Shown: positions 18,191-25,525 of the stretch, piece by piece
Layout: every line of letters starts with the position of its first letter
Numbering within the stretch: the first letter of the stretch is position 1
Assembly (NCBI RefSeq): GCF_001655675.1
Contig: NZ_LYRP01000012.1
Location: forward strand, 124,001 to 188,000
DNA from: Mangrovibacter phragmitis
GTDB taxonomy: Bacteria; Pseudomonadota; Gammaproteobacteria; Enterobacterales; Enterobacteriaceae
Reading direction: 5' to 3'
DNA: 64,000 bases
Translations under genes and position numbers: made by a program
Notes under the pieces: model-generated
What the model was told of the DNA's origin: nothing
The model's input: only the letters and a program-made list of their open reading frames with translations
Database searches by the model: none

Positions 18191-18586
18191 ATGTACCACA
18201 ACACAAAAGACTATTCAGACCACTATCAGGCATCTGACCTCGCGGTTCAGGTTGCCTCTGCCAACCCGCATCAACTGGTATTAATGCTGTTTGACGGCCT
18301 GCTGGATGAACTTGAACGTACTAAAAGCCACATTGTGGCGCGCCGTTTTGAACACAAAGCGGCCAGTGTGAACAAGTGTATCGATATCCTGAACGCCCTG
18401 ACCAGCGCACTGGATTTCGACAAAGGTGGCGATGTAGCGGCCAACTTATCCCGGCTGTATGACTACTGCGTTTATCGCCTCTACCACAGCAGCCACGCGT
18501 TATCGGTTGAGCAGGTTGATGAAGTCACCCTGATTCTCCGCCAGCTCCAGCAGGGGTGGCAACAAATGGGCCTGCCGCATGACTAA
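18191..18586 (+). CDS. lafC: Flagellin export chaperone LafC (FliS)
   Basis: A 131-aa FliS-type chaperone that keeps flagellin monomeric for export. The family pattern is clear: a Tyr-rich N-terminus (MYHNTKDYSDHYQ), NPHQLVLMLFDGLLDEL, ILNALTSALDFDKGGDVAAN and LSRLYDYCVYRL. It lies 13 bp after lafB and overlaps lafD by 8 bp. Confidence 0.95.
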   Translation: MYHNTKDYSDHYQASDLAVQVASANPHQLVLMLFDGLLDELERTKSHIVARRFEHKAASVNKCIDILNALTSALDFDKGGDVAANLSRLYDYCVYRLYHSSHALSVEQVDEVTLILRQLQQGWQQMGLPHD

Positions 18587-18884
18587 TCCACAGGCTATTT
18601 ACCACCTGGCGACTGCATTGCGCCAGGCCGCCAGCGCCCACAACTGGGCGCAGGTGATCCAGGTTGACCAGCAGATTGCCACATTACTGAGTGACCTTCA
18701 GGGGGCGACACTATCCCCCGCGCAAAGTAAGGCGATTGATGTACTGCAAACCACGCATCGTCGGGTGAATACCTGGTGCCATCAGCAAAGCGAAGTGCTG
18801 CGCGGAAAAATGGAGCAAACCCGCAACAACCGAGAAAGAGCGGCAGCGTATGCCACATTTATGGATGAAAAGGACTTAGGTTAA
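18579..18884 (+). CDS. lafD: Small FliT-like chaperone LafD
   Basis: A 101-aa helical protein in the fliT position directly after fliS. It starts inside the lafC stop region and ends one base into lafE, so the three genes are coupled. It has a short N-terminal helix (AIYHLATALRQAASAHNWAQ) and a C-terminal helix rich in Arg and Asn. FliT proteins diverge strongly, so the call is by position, length and helical content; a role as FliD chaperone is inferred. Confidence 0.7.
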   Translation: MTNPQAIYHLATALRQAASAHNWAQVIQVDQQIATLLSDLQGATLSPAQSKAIDVLQTTHRRVNTWCHQQSEVLRGKMEQTRNNRERAAAYATFMDEKDLG

Positions 18885-20029
18885 TGGCGTGGATATCGGC
18901 ACCGGAACAAGGGCAGCACTGGCAGGATTCCCCTTCACTGCCAGAAAACAGCCTGCCGGCATACTCCGGCACAATCGCTTCCGGCACTGAGCAGGTACCG
19001 GAAACATTCTCCCATCTGCTGTTCAGTATGGAACAGGGTATTTTCCCGGTAGCAGCGGAGTCTGTGCTGAATGCTCCTGTATGCCCACAGGAACCGCTCA
19101 TGGGCGTTAGCCTGAGTGATGAGCTAACTGCGCCCCGTGAAGTAGACCGGCTTCCGGGCACTTTGCTGCCTGCCAGTACTACAGTGCTCTCAGCGCCACA
19201 GGCCTCATTCGTGCCACCCATATCAGGCGTATTTTCTGTGGATGCAGCCCATATTCCTGCCGGTGAGCCAGAACGCTTTGCATCACTGGCTGTTACCGCA
19301 ACGCTGCCAGCCACACGACAAGAGGTTGCGTGGGAAGCAGCAGGACAACAACCTGTTACCCCCGGTGATACCCGGCAGGCTCCTCACCAGCCCCAGGCGA
19401 TGGAAACGATGACGACCATAGCCAGCATGGCAACACCGACAACCCAGGCAACATCAATGCCGGGCACCGGGCGTGACAACGCCAGTGTGGCCGGTCAACA
19501 CCAGGCGTCTGTCGCGCCGGCACAACCGCCCATTGCCGTAGCCAGTCAGCCGGAGCCAGTTGCAACCGATGCCAGCCAGCGGCCTGCTGCGACTACGCCC
19601 ACCCACCAGGTAAGTTCAGCGTACCAGCCGCAAACAGAACGGCTACAGGCCGCACTGGGTGCCAGGTTACAGATGCATATTGCTAACCGCACCCAAACCG
19701 CGCATATCCGGCTGGACCCGCCAGCACTTGGCAAAATCGACATTCACCTGCACCTGGAGCAGGGCCAGCTTCAGGTTGCACTGCACGCGCAACACGAAGA
19801 CGTTGCACGGGCGCTCAGGCTGGTCAGCCACGGTTTACAGGAGCAACTGGCGGCTGACACCACGCAACGCGTCAGTGTTCAGATATCGACAGGCCATGGT
19901 CACTCGCCACGCCAGCCACAGGATGAGAGAACCCATCATCACTCCGATGAGAGCACTCCGGGTGCAGGTGTACTTACCCGGCAGGCCTCAGAAACACAGC
20001 AGGATTCAACCATCCTCCTGACGATATAA
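18884..20029 (+). CDS. lafE: Hook-length control protein LafE (FliK)
   Basis: A 381-aa FliK-type molecular ruler. The N-terminal 240 residues are low-complexity, rich in Pro, Ala, Thr and Gln, as in FliK rulers. The C-terminal type III substrate-switch domain is conserved: AHIRLDPPALGKIDIHLHLE then QGQLQVALHAQHEDVARALR. It measures the lateral hook and switches export to filament proteins. It overlaps lafD by one base. Confidence 0.92.
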   Translation: MAWISAPEQGQHWQDSPSLPENSLPAYSGTIASGTEQVPETFSHLLFSMEQGIFPVAAESVLNAPVCPQEPLMGVSLSDELTAPREVDRLPGTLLPASTTVLSAPQASFVPPISGVFSVDAAHIPAGEPERFASLAVTATLPATRQEVAWEAAGQQPVTPGDTRQAPHQPQAMETMTTIASMATPTTQATSMPGTGRDNASVAGQHQASVAPAQPPIAVASQPEPVATDASQRPAATTPTHQVSSAYQPQTERLQAALGARLQMHIANRTQTAHIRLDPPALGKIDIHLHLEQGQLQVALHAQHEDVARALRLVSHGLQEQLAADTTQRVSVQISTGHGHSPRQPQDERTHHHSDESTPGAGVLTRQASETQQDSTILLTI

Positions 20030-20053
20030 CTCAGCGCAATAACAAGGAGCGTT

Positions 20054-20524
20054 ATGAAACTCAAAGTCATTTTAGGTGCGGTGATATTAGCCCTGTGTGT
20101 TGCCGTGGGCAGCGCCGCACTCACTCTGTTCGGGTTACAGCATATGGAAAACCGGCCTGACAGGAACGAACAGACTACTGGCGATGCCCGCCGCGCCCGT
20201 ACAGCTGATACCGTTGAATTTATTGAGATAACCAACCTGATTATCACCCTGAAAGGGATTCATGGTGAACCGCGTTATTTGTTACTGGAACAGGCACTGG
20301 TCACCTCGAACCCGGAGGATGCCCGGCGTACCCAGGCGTTACTGCCCGCGCTACGTGGCGCGGCTGTTGGCCTGCTTAATGGTCTGCCTTATCTGGATGT
20401 ACGGGCCATGCCAGTAGAAACGCTCACGCAGCAACTCACCGCGCGTTACGACGAGCAACTTCAGCAACTCAACACCAGCAAGCCTTTTGAGGATGTCATC
20501 ATCAGCAAAATGGTGTTCCAGTGA
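20054..20524 (+). CDS. lafF: Flagellar basal-body protein LafF (FliL)
   Basis: A 156-aa FliL-type protein with one N-terminal membrane helix (about residues 4-26) and a periplasmic domain containing the FliL pattern ITLKGIHGEPRYLLLEQALV. FliL surrounds the stator and supports motility on surfaces, which suits a lateral system. It precedes lafS with a 4-bp overlap of its stop with an in-frame GTG, although the better lafS start is downstream. Confidence 0.9.
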   Translation: MKLKVILGAVILALCVAVGSAALTLFGLQHMENRPDRNEQTTGDARRARTADTVEFIEITNLIITLKGIHGEPRYLLLEQALVTSNPEDARRTQALLPALRGAAVGLLNGLPYLDVRAMPVETLTQQLTARYDEQLQQLNTSKPFEDVIISKMVFQ

Positions 20525-20538
20525 ATAAGGACTACCGC

Positions 20539-21276
20539 ATGAACACAACAAATGGATTTACTGAAGCGGCTCTCACCCCCGCTCAGGAAGCGCAATACCT
20601 CAATGACTGGCTACCCCTGGTGCATAAAATTGTGAAACAGATCAGCTGGCAGGCCAGTGGGATTATCGATAAAGACGATATGGAACAAATTGCGTTGATG
20701 GGGCTGCTCGCTTCACTGCGTCGTTATGGCGTACCCGATGAGCAATTTCCCGGTTATGCCTCCCAGCGCATTCGTGGCGCGATTCTGGATGAATTGCGCC
20801 AACAGGACTGGCGCTCCCGGCGGCTACGCCAAAAAAACCACCAGCTCAGTGATGCTATCAGCCGTTTAGTCAGCAAACTGGGTTATGAACCGCGGGCAGA
20901 GGAAATTTGTGAACGCCTCAATATTTCTGCTGATGACTACATGGAATACCAGCAACTGGAATGCGCTAAAACGCTGCAAAGCCTGGATGAACTGTTGTCT
21001 TCATCAACCCATCACGCAGTGCTGGGAAATACCTTTTCCTCACGGAAACTGGACGATGAAATCGAGATTGCCGACCTGCTGCGCCATGCACTGAGCAGCC
21101 TGGAACCACGCGAACAACTTATTCTCACCCTCTATTACCAGCAAGAGATGAGCCTGAAAGAAATCGCGCTGACGCTCAACCTGACAGAAGCACGGGTTTG
21201 TCAGATAAACAAAAAACTTGCCTGGAAGATCCAACATTTTTTTGAGAAACAGACATGCAAAAATTTATCGGCTTAA
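20539..21276 (+). CDS. lafS: Lateral flagellar sigma-28 factor LafS (FliA)
   Basis: A 245-aa FliA-type sigma factor for late lateral genes, opposed by LfgM. Region 2 is visible as IDKDDMEQIALMGLLASLRR and FPGYASQRIRGAILDELRQQ then DWRSRRLRQ; region 4 as LEPREQLILTLYYQQEMSLK followed by EIALTLNLTEARVCQINKK. The ATG at 20539 is preferred because AAGGA lies seven bases upstream; an in-frame GTG at 20521 has no such site. It overlaps lafT by 22 bp. Confidence 0.95.
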   Translation: MNTTNGFTEAALTPAQEAQYLNDWLPLVHKIVKQISWQASGIIDKDDMEQIALMGLLASLRRYGVPDEQFPGYASQRIRGAILDELRQQDWRSRRLRQKNHQLSDAISRLVSKLGYEPRAEEICERLNISADDYMEYQQLECAKTLQSLDELLSSSTHHAVLGNTFSSRKLDDEIEIADLLRHALSSLEPREQLILTLYYQQEMSLKEIALTLNLTEARVCQINKKLAWKIQHFFEKQTCKNLSA

Positions 21277-22121
21277 TCGTCATTATGGTTTGTGTTGTCG
21301 GGGGATTCCTGATGTCTGGCGGCAGGATGGCCGCGTTCTGGCAACCCGGTGAAATCATTATTATTTTAGGGGCTGGTTTTGGCGCGACAATGCTTGCCAA
21401 CCCGCGCTCAGTTCTGCAGGAAATGTACCGCCAGTTTCGTGGTGTACTGCGTAAAAATGAATACACAGATGAATACCAGCGCCAGTTACTCATGCTGCTC
21501 TTCGAGCTGCTGGAACTGGTACAGGAAGGTGGCCTGAAGACGCTGGATGAACATATTGAAGTGCCAGAAAATAGCGCGTTATTTCAGAAATACCCACGCA
21601 TTATGCGTGACAAAGCGCTGGTCACATTTATTTCCGACAACTTTCGCCTGATGGCAATGGGAAAAATCAACGAACATGAACTGGAGGGCCTGCTCGAACA
21701 GGAGCTGGGCGCAATGGAAGAAAACCTGCTGTTGCCATCACGGTCGTTGCACCGCACTGCTGAAGCTATGCCGGGTTTTGGTATTTGTGCCGCTGTTCTG
21801 GGGATTATTATCACCATGCAGTCCATTGACGGTTCCATTGCGATAATTGGCGTGAAAGTGGCCGCCGCTCTGGTGGGGACTTTTCTTGGCGTGTTCTTCT
21901 GTTACTGCCTGATGGATCCACTGGCGAATGCGATGGAGCAACGCACGAAAAAACAGCTGTCTATTTTAGAGTGCGTCCGTACCGTGCTGGTCAACCATGT
22001 GGCCGGGAAACCCACCTTACTGGCGGTGGATGCCGGGCGAAAAATGTTGCCCATGGACGCCAAACCCACCTTCGCAACGCTGGATGGCTGGGTTAATGCA
22101 ATGCAGGATGACGCCGGATGA
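21255..22121 (+). CDS. lafT: Lateral stator protein LafT (MotA)
   Basis: A 288-aa MotA-family stator subunit, inner membrane, four spans. The family landmarks are present: the N-terminal GGFLMSGGRMAAFWQPGEII, the cytoplasmic torque-generating loop (IMRDKALVTFISDNFRLMAM), then TM3 with AEAMPGFGICAAVLGIIITM and TM4 with VAAALVGTFLGVFFCYCLMD, including the conserved prolines. It works with LafU, encoded 4 bp into its stop codon. Confidence 0.95.
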   Translation: MQKFIGLIVIMVCVVGGFLMSGGRMAAFWQPGEIIIILGAGFGATMLANPRSVLQEMYRQFRGVLRKNEYTDEYQRQLLMLLFELLELVQEGGLKTLDEHIEVPENSALFQKYPRIMRDKALVTFISDNFRLMAMGKINEHELEGLLEQELGAMEENLLLPSRSLHRTAEAMPGFGICAAVLGIIITMQSIDGSIAIIGVKVAAALVGTFLGVFFCYCLMDPLANAMEQRTKKQLSILECVRTVLVNHVAGKPTLLAVDAGRKMLPMDAKPTFATLDGWVNAMQDDAG

Positions 22122-23017
22122 AAAAGCACAATGGCCACAGTACCACAATCATAAAGCGTAGCGCCCGACGCAGCCATGCGAGTCACCATGGTGGTGCGTG
22201 GAAAGTTGCCTTTGCCGATTTTACCCTGGCCATGATGGCACTTTTTATGGTGTTGTGGATTATGGGGGCATCTACCGAAGAAGAGCGTCATGAGATAGTT
22301 GCTATGTTTTATACCGATACGCTGTTCGATATTTTTTCTTCCCGTGAAACACCGGCAGGCAGCGATACACTGCCGCTGTTCGACCCTGGCGGAAACCCGT
22401 TGCCAGTGGCGCAGGCTACTACAGCACCTGCTCTGGAGCCAGAAACGCCTCAGGCGCGGGAAGCACGTTCACAGCGGGAAATTGAGGAGCTGGCGCGTTT
22501 AATTGCGCAAATCACCTCGGCGTATAATGCCCAGTCTAACCTGCATATTGAAATCGTACCCCAGGGGTTACGTATTCTGATAACCGATGACCAGCAGCGG
22601 GAAATGTTCCAGCGCAGCAGCGCAATTCTGGCACCCTTCTTCCAGCGGTTGTTAAGCGAATTTGCCCCTGCACTGAACACCATTGAGCACAAAATCATGA
22701 TAACCGGCCATACCGATGCCACCCGGTATCGTGACCAGCAGCGCTATAACAACTGGAACCTCTCTGGTGACCGGGCGTTACAGGCGCGACGGGTACTGAC
22801 CGATGCCGGGCTGGACGAACAGCGCATTGTGCAGGTCAGTGGCATGGCCGACCAAATGTTGTTTCACCCCGAAGACCCGCACCATGCCGCGAACCGGCGC
22901 ATTGAAATTATGGTACTGACACATTCAGCGAGCGAAGCGCTGTACCAGTTTTTCGGCCACCACGGGAAAAACGTTGTGCGCCCCATTATTGATAAAATCA
23001 GCCAGGTCTCTGAATAA
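22118..23017 (+). CDS. lafU: Lateral stator protein LafU (MotB)
   Basis: A 299-aa MotB-type stator subunit. It has a basic N-terminus, one membrane helix with the ion-binding Asp at residue 34 (FADFTLAMMALFMVLWIMG) and an OmpA-like peptidoglycan-binding domain (MITGHTDATRYRD, NWNLSGDRALQARRVL, ANRRIEIMVL). The gene appears intact, unlike the truncated lafU remnant known in E. coli K-12. Whether H+ or Na+ drives it is not decidable by eye. Confidence 0.95.
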   Translation: MKKHNGHSTTIIKRSARRSHASHHGGAWKVAFADFTLAMMALFMVLWIMGASTEEERHEIVAMFYTDTLFDIFSSRETPAGSDTLPLFDPGGNPLPVAQATTAPALEPETPQAREARSQREIEELARLIAQITSAYNAQSNLHIEIVPQGLRILITDDQQREMFQRSSAILAPFFQRLLSEFAPALNTIEHKIMITGHTDATRYRDQQRYNNWNLSGDRALQARRVLTDAGLDEQRIVQVSGMADQMLFHPEDPHHAANRRIEIMVLTHSASEALYQFFGHHGKNVVRPIIDKISQVSE

Positions 23018-23042
23018 CCCGGCTTTCAGTAGAAAGGAGAGA

Positions 23043-23861
23043 ATGCTGTTTATGACAAGGAGCGTCACAAAACACCTGCCCGTACCGGCATCATTATTAC
23101 TGACCTGCCTGCTGTTCCTGCCACTGGATGCAATGGCGACAGGTAATGAAGAGCGGCGTAAACTGCACAATACTCGTAGCACTGCGACGAACAGCGTGGG
23201 CCAGGCCGGTGACGCCGTGCGGGCGCGCATGCGTAACCGGGACAAATTACTGGCAAAGCGCCAGTCCCGGCCCAGTGCAGTACCACCAACACCCGGCCAG
23301 CGGCAGCAACATGCCGCGAATCAACCCGTTGAGCGGGCGAAAAACCGGGAATTACTGGCGATGTATGCCAACTGGTTGCCCGGACAACATAGTGCGGCCC
23401 AATCCCCCGAAGACTCACGCTGGTCCACCGGGGGGCAGACACACACATTGCGCGAGCAGCACACCATTCACCATGTTGTGAACCGCCTGAAAGCACAACT
23501 GGGAAAGCCTTATGTCTGGGGCGGCCACTCACCAGAAAGTGGTTTTGATTGCAGTGGCCTGGTATGGTACGCCTTTAATCCGCTCCTGAACCGTAAATTA
23601 CCCCGCACTGCAAACGCCATGTATCAGGACCGGCAGCTCAACCCGGTTCACCGCCAGCAACTGCGTAAAGGCGATTTGGTATTTTTTAGTATCAAAACGC
23701 CCAATGCGGCAGACCATGTGGGGGTTTACCTGGGGGACGGGCAGTTTATTGAAGCGCCCCGCACCGGGAAGAATATTCGTATCAGCGAATTAAATAATGA
23801 CTTCTGGAAAGCAAAATACCTGGGAGCGCGCCGGGTTATCAAAGAATCAGTCCTGTTATAA
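23043..23861 (+). CDS. Secreted NlpC/P60 peptidoglycan endopeptidase
   Basis: A 272-aa protein with an N-terminal signal peptide (hydrophobic core LLLTCLLFLPLDAMA), a basic low-complexity linker (about 30-125) and a C-terminal NlpC/P60 domain. Catalytic elements are visible: Cys in SGFDCSGLVWY, His in NAADHVGVYLGDGQFIEAPR, plus the family's G-K-P-Y-V-W-G-G entry motif. It would cut peptidoglycan peptide stems. It starts 25 bp after lafU with AAGGAG upstream, so it is probably the last gene of the laf operon. LfgJ lacks a muramidase domain, so this enzyme may open the wall for the rod (inference). Its 3' end is duplicated at 25277. Confidence 0.9.
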   Translation: MLFMTRSVTKHLPVPASLLLTCLLFLPLDAMATGNEERRKLHNTRSTATNSVGQAGDAVRARMRNRDKLLAKRQSRPSAVPPTPGQRQQHAANQPVERAKNRELLAMYANWLPGQHSAAQSPEDSRWSTGGQTHTLREQHTIHHVVNRLKAQLGKPYVWGGHSPESGFDCSGLVWYAFNPLLNRKLPRTANAMYQDRQLNPVHRQQLRKGDLVFFSIKTPNAADHVGVYLGDGQFIEAPRTGKNIRISELNNDFWKAKYLGARRVIKESVLL

Positions 23862-23872
23862 ACAGAAAAAAA

Positions 23873-23893
23873 GCGTGAGCAACCTGCTCACGC
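23873..23893 (-). terminator. Hairpin terminator, copy 1 of 3
   Basis: A 9-bp stem (GCGTGAGCA / TGCTCACGC) twelve bases after the NlpC/P60 stop. Seven A residues precede it on the plus strand, so the U-run is on the minus-strand transcript; read from the plus strand it is a hairpin without a T-run. Near-identical copies occur at 24040 and 25413. Confidence 0.7.
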
Positions 23894-23958
23894 CCGAGTC
23901 TGATGACAAACCTTATGTCCGCACAGAACGAGAGGATGTCACCCAATAAAAAAACAAG

Positions 23959-24027
23959 GAAAATCAATTTATTGATTTTCGGCTGCTAACTAAAAAGAAG
24001 GAAAAACCACGTTTTTTCCTTCTTTTT
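23959..24027. repeat. Two perfect hairpins between terminator copies
   Basis: First, a 10-bp perfect palindrome arm pair (GAAAATCAAT / ATTGATTTTC) at 23959-23980 with a 2-base loop. Second, a 15-bp perfect stem (AAAAAGAAGGAAAAA and its complement) at 23992-24027 with a 6-base loop, which ends in T-runs on both strands and could stop transcription in either direction. No gene overlaps them. Confidence 0.7.
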
Positions 24028-24039
24028 CATCAATCTGAA

Positions 24040-24060
24040 GCGTGAGCAACCCGCTCACGC
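24040..24060. repeat. Hairpin terminator, copy 2 of 3 (no U-run)
   Basis: An 8-bp stem GCGTGAGC / GCTCACGC identical in stem and loop to copy 3, followed by the same CCCA. The A-run seen before copies 1 and 3 is replaced by AATCTGAA, so this copy has lost its terminator tail. Confidence 0.7.
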
Positions 24061-24492
24061 CCATGAGTTATCCGTACTGATGGTTTCCTTTCCTGAAAGG
24101 CTAACAACCCTTAAAAACAACAATAAGGAAATATGTTAGACAAGCATTAGATTAATGATTTCAATCATCCCGTACACAGCGCCATCCTCAACAATTGATA
24201 AATAAATCACCGTGAAAAATCCTAACCTGCTAATTGCATTGATTAAGCGCACAGTTCTTAAGCTAAATTTCGCTACTAATATAGCTCTTTACTCATCAAT
24301 TTCAGGCTGCATTACGAGCAGACAGGCTGGCACGAAGGAGCTGGTTGCACCCCGGCCGAGTTTTTGAAGGGTGTATAACAATCGTTCATGAGTCTGATTT
24401 TGCCATGATACACAACGCCCTTATGAATACCCCTCTCATACAGGTGCCATGTATGCGGTTCCTAATGGCTCGCGGATGGATAGAGGTTGTTG
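24061..24492. other. Intergenic region upstream of the hcp cassette
   Basis: This 432-bp AT-rich stretch has no gene I can support. It must hold the promoter of the 24493-25295 cassette, but no strong -10/-35 pair stands out. Short open frames near 24420 lack ribosome sites. Confidence 0.5.
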
Positions 24493-24768
24493 ATGGCGGT
24501 TTTACAAACACTTGCCCGTAGAGCGGCAAAAACAGTCTTTTTCATAGCGTCATCAATCGCTGTAGGGCGAACTTTAGGCCCTCCCGAAAATTGGGTTAGC
24601 ATCAATTTTGTTCATCAGCTTGGGAGGGCCATTTATGGCCCTGGAGATATCGGAGCAGATAATTTCTGGGATCTCATGTTTTACATTGATTTTCTCACTG
24701 TCATTTCAATTACGACTGTCATCTACATCGTAACAATGAAGTTAATAACCAAAATAAGGAAAAAGTGA
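24493..24768 (+). CDS. Small two-span membrane protein next to hcp
   Basis: A 91-aa protein with two hydrophobic segments (about 13-28 and 62-82) and a basic C-terminus. The ATG at 24493 has AGAGG six bases upstream; two TTG codons precede it in frame. A central GPPENWVSINFVHQLGRAIY stretch and DNFWDLMFYIDFL precede the second span. It is distantly similar in layout to the protein at 25008 (PE-x-W motif, then D-x-x-W-E/D-L before the second span). It ends one base before hcp. Its function is unknown; an association with type VI secretion is suggested only by the neighbour. Confidence 0.7.
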   Translation: MAVLQTLARRAAKTVFFIASSIAVGRTLGPPENWVSINFVHQLGRAIYGPGDIGADNFWDLMFYIDFLTVISITTVIYIVTMKLITKIRKK

Positions 24769-24769
24769 A

Positions 24770-25006
24770 ATGCCAATCCCTCCATATATGTGGCTTAAAG
24801 ACGACGGCGGCGCAGATATTAAAGGCTCCGTGGGCGTGCAAGACCGTGAAGGCAGTATTGAGATCATCGGCCTGAGCCACGGCATAAACCTCCCGGCAGA
24901 CAATGCTAACGGCAAAATAACCGGTACCCGCCAGCACTCATCCATGCGGATTGTTGACGGCAATATCATGTACACCGATGCATGGAATGAGCGTCCGACT
25001 GCGTAA
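24770..25006 (+). pseudogene. hcp: Hcp (type VI secretion tube) with a large internal deletion
   Basis: A 78-aa open frame. Residues 1-61 match the conserved start of Hcp (MPIPPYMWLKDDGGADIKGS, GSIEIIGLSHGINLPADNAN, TGTRQHSSM), and residues 62-78 match its extreme C-terminus (VDGNIMYTDAWNERPTA). Full Hcp is about 160 aa, so some 80 residues of the middle are gone in frame. The remainder cannot form the Hcp beta-barrel ring as known, so I class it as a remnant, although the frame is still open. It lies one base from each neighbour. No other T6SS gene is in the window. Confidence 0.85.
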
Positions 25007-25007
25007 G

Positions 25008-25295
25008 ATGAATTCCACCTCGAAGTTATTGGCTGTAATCAGGTATATCTGTCGCGCCATTCTTGTGCTGATTGCTTTCTTCTTCGCCAGCTTCATTTTT
25101 TCAGGCGTAGTAGAAGCGATGATTCCAGAAACGTGGATCGATTGGGTGCAAGGCTCGCTTAATTTTAGGCAAAGCATTGAAGGTTATTACGATGCATGGG
25201 AGTTAATCGCTTTTCTTATCAGCCTGCCAACGGCCATGCTGGCATCCTGGTTAACCTTCCGTCTATCTGGATATCTGCCTTTAATCCGCTCCTGA
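25008..25295 (+). CDS. Small two-span membrane protein after hcp, 3' end fused to a duplicated sequence
   Basis: A 95-aa protein starting one base after the hcp stop. Two hydrophobic segments (about 14-33 and 65-83) flank a segment with PETWIDWVQ and YDAWELIAFLISLP, giving the same layout as the protein at 24493. The last residues (after about residue 90) are encoded by the duplicated NlpC/P60 sequence that begins at 25277, so the native C-terminus has probably been replaced. Function unknown; a T6SS immunity or accessory role is only a guess from position. Confidence 0.65.
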   Translation: MNSTSKLLAVIRYICRAILVLIAFFFASFIFSGVVEAMIPETWIDWVQGSLNFRQSIEGYYDAWELIAFLISLPTAMLASWLTFRLSGYLPLIRS

Positions 25296-25408
25296 GCCGT
25301 AAATTACCCCGCATCGCAAACGCCTTGTATCAGCGAATTAAATAATACTTCTGGAAAGTAAAATACCTGGGAGCGCGCCGGGTTATCAAAGAATCAGTCC
25401 TGTTATAA
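25277..25408 (+). pseudogene. Partial second copy of the NlpC/P60 gene 3' end
   Basis: Bases 25277-25333 repeat 23571-23627, and 25334-25408 repeat about 23788-23861, with few mismatches and a one-base deletion in AATAATACTTC. The 150-160 bases between are missing, and the join falls on the shared heptamer GTATCAG present at both ends in the intact gene, which points to a short-homology deletion. The copy has no start and cannot encode the catalytic domain. The following terminator is also copied. Confidence 0.9.
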
Positions 25409-25412
25409 ACAG

Positions 25413-25440
25413 AAAAAAAGCGTGAGCAACCCGCTCACGC
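25413..25440 (-). terminator. Rho-independent terminator of the pectin operon, copy 3 of 3
   Basis: Stem GCGTGAGC / GCTCACGC (25420-25427, 25433-25440) followed on the minus strand by seven T residues. It lies about 85 bp beyond the stop of the minus-strand PL2 lyase and so probably ends the pectin operon, although its sequence came with the NlpC/P60 duplication. Confidence 0.8.
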
Positions 25441-25525
25441 CCATCACCACATTCCGTGTGATAAAGAGTAACGCCAGGAATCACCAGCCTGACGTTACCC
25501 GGGGATATCATCACCGTTGTTACGG

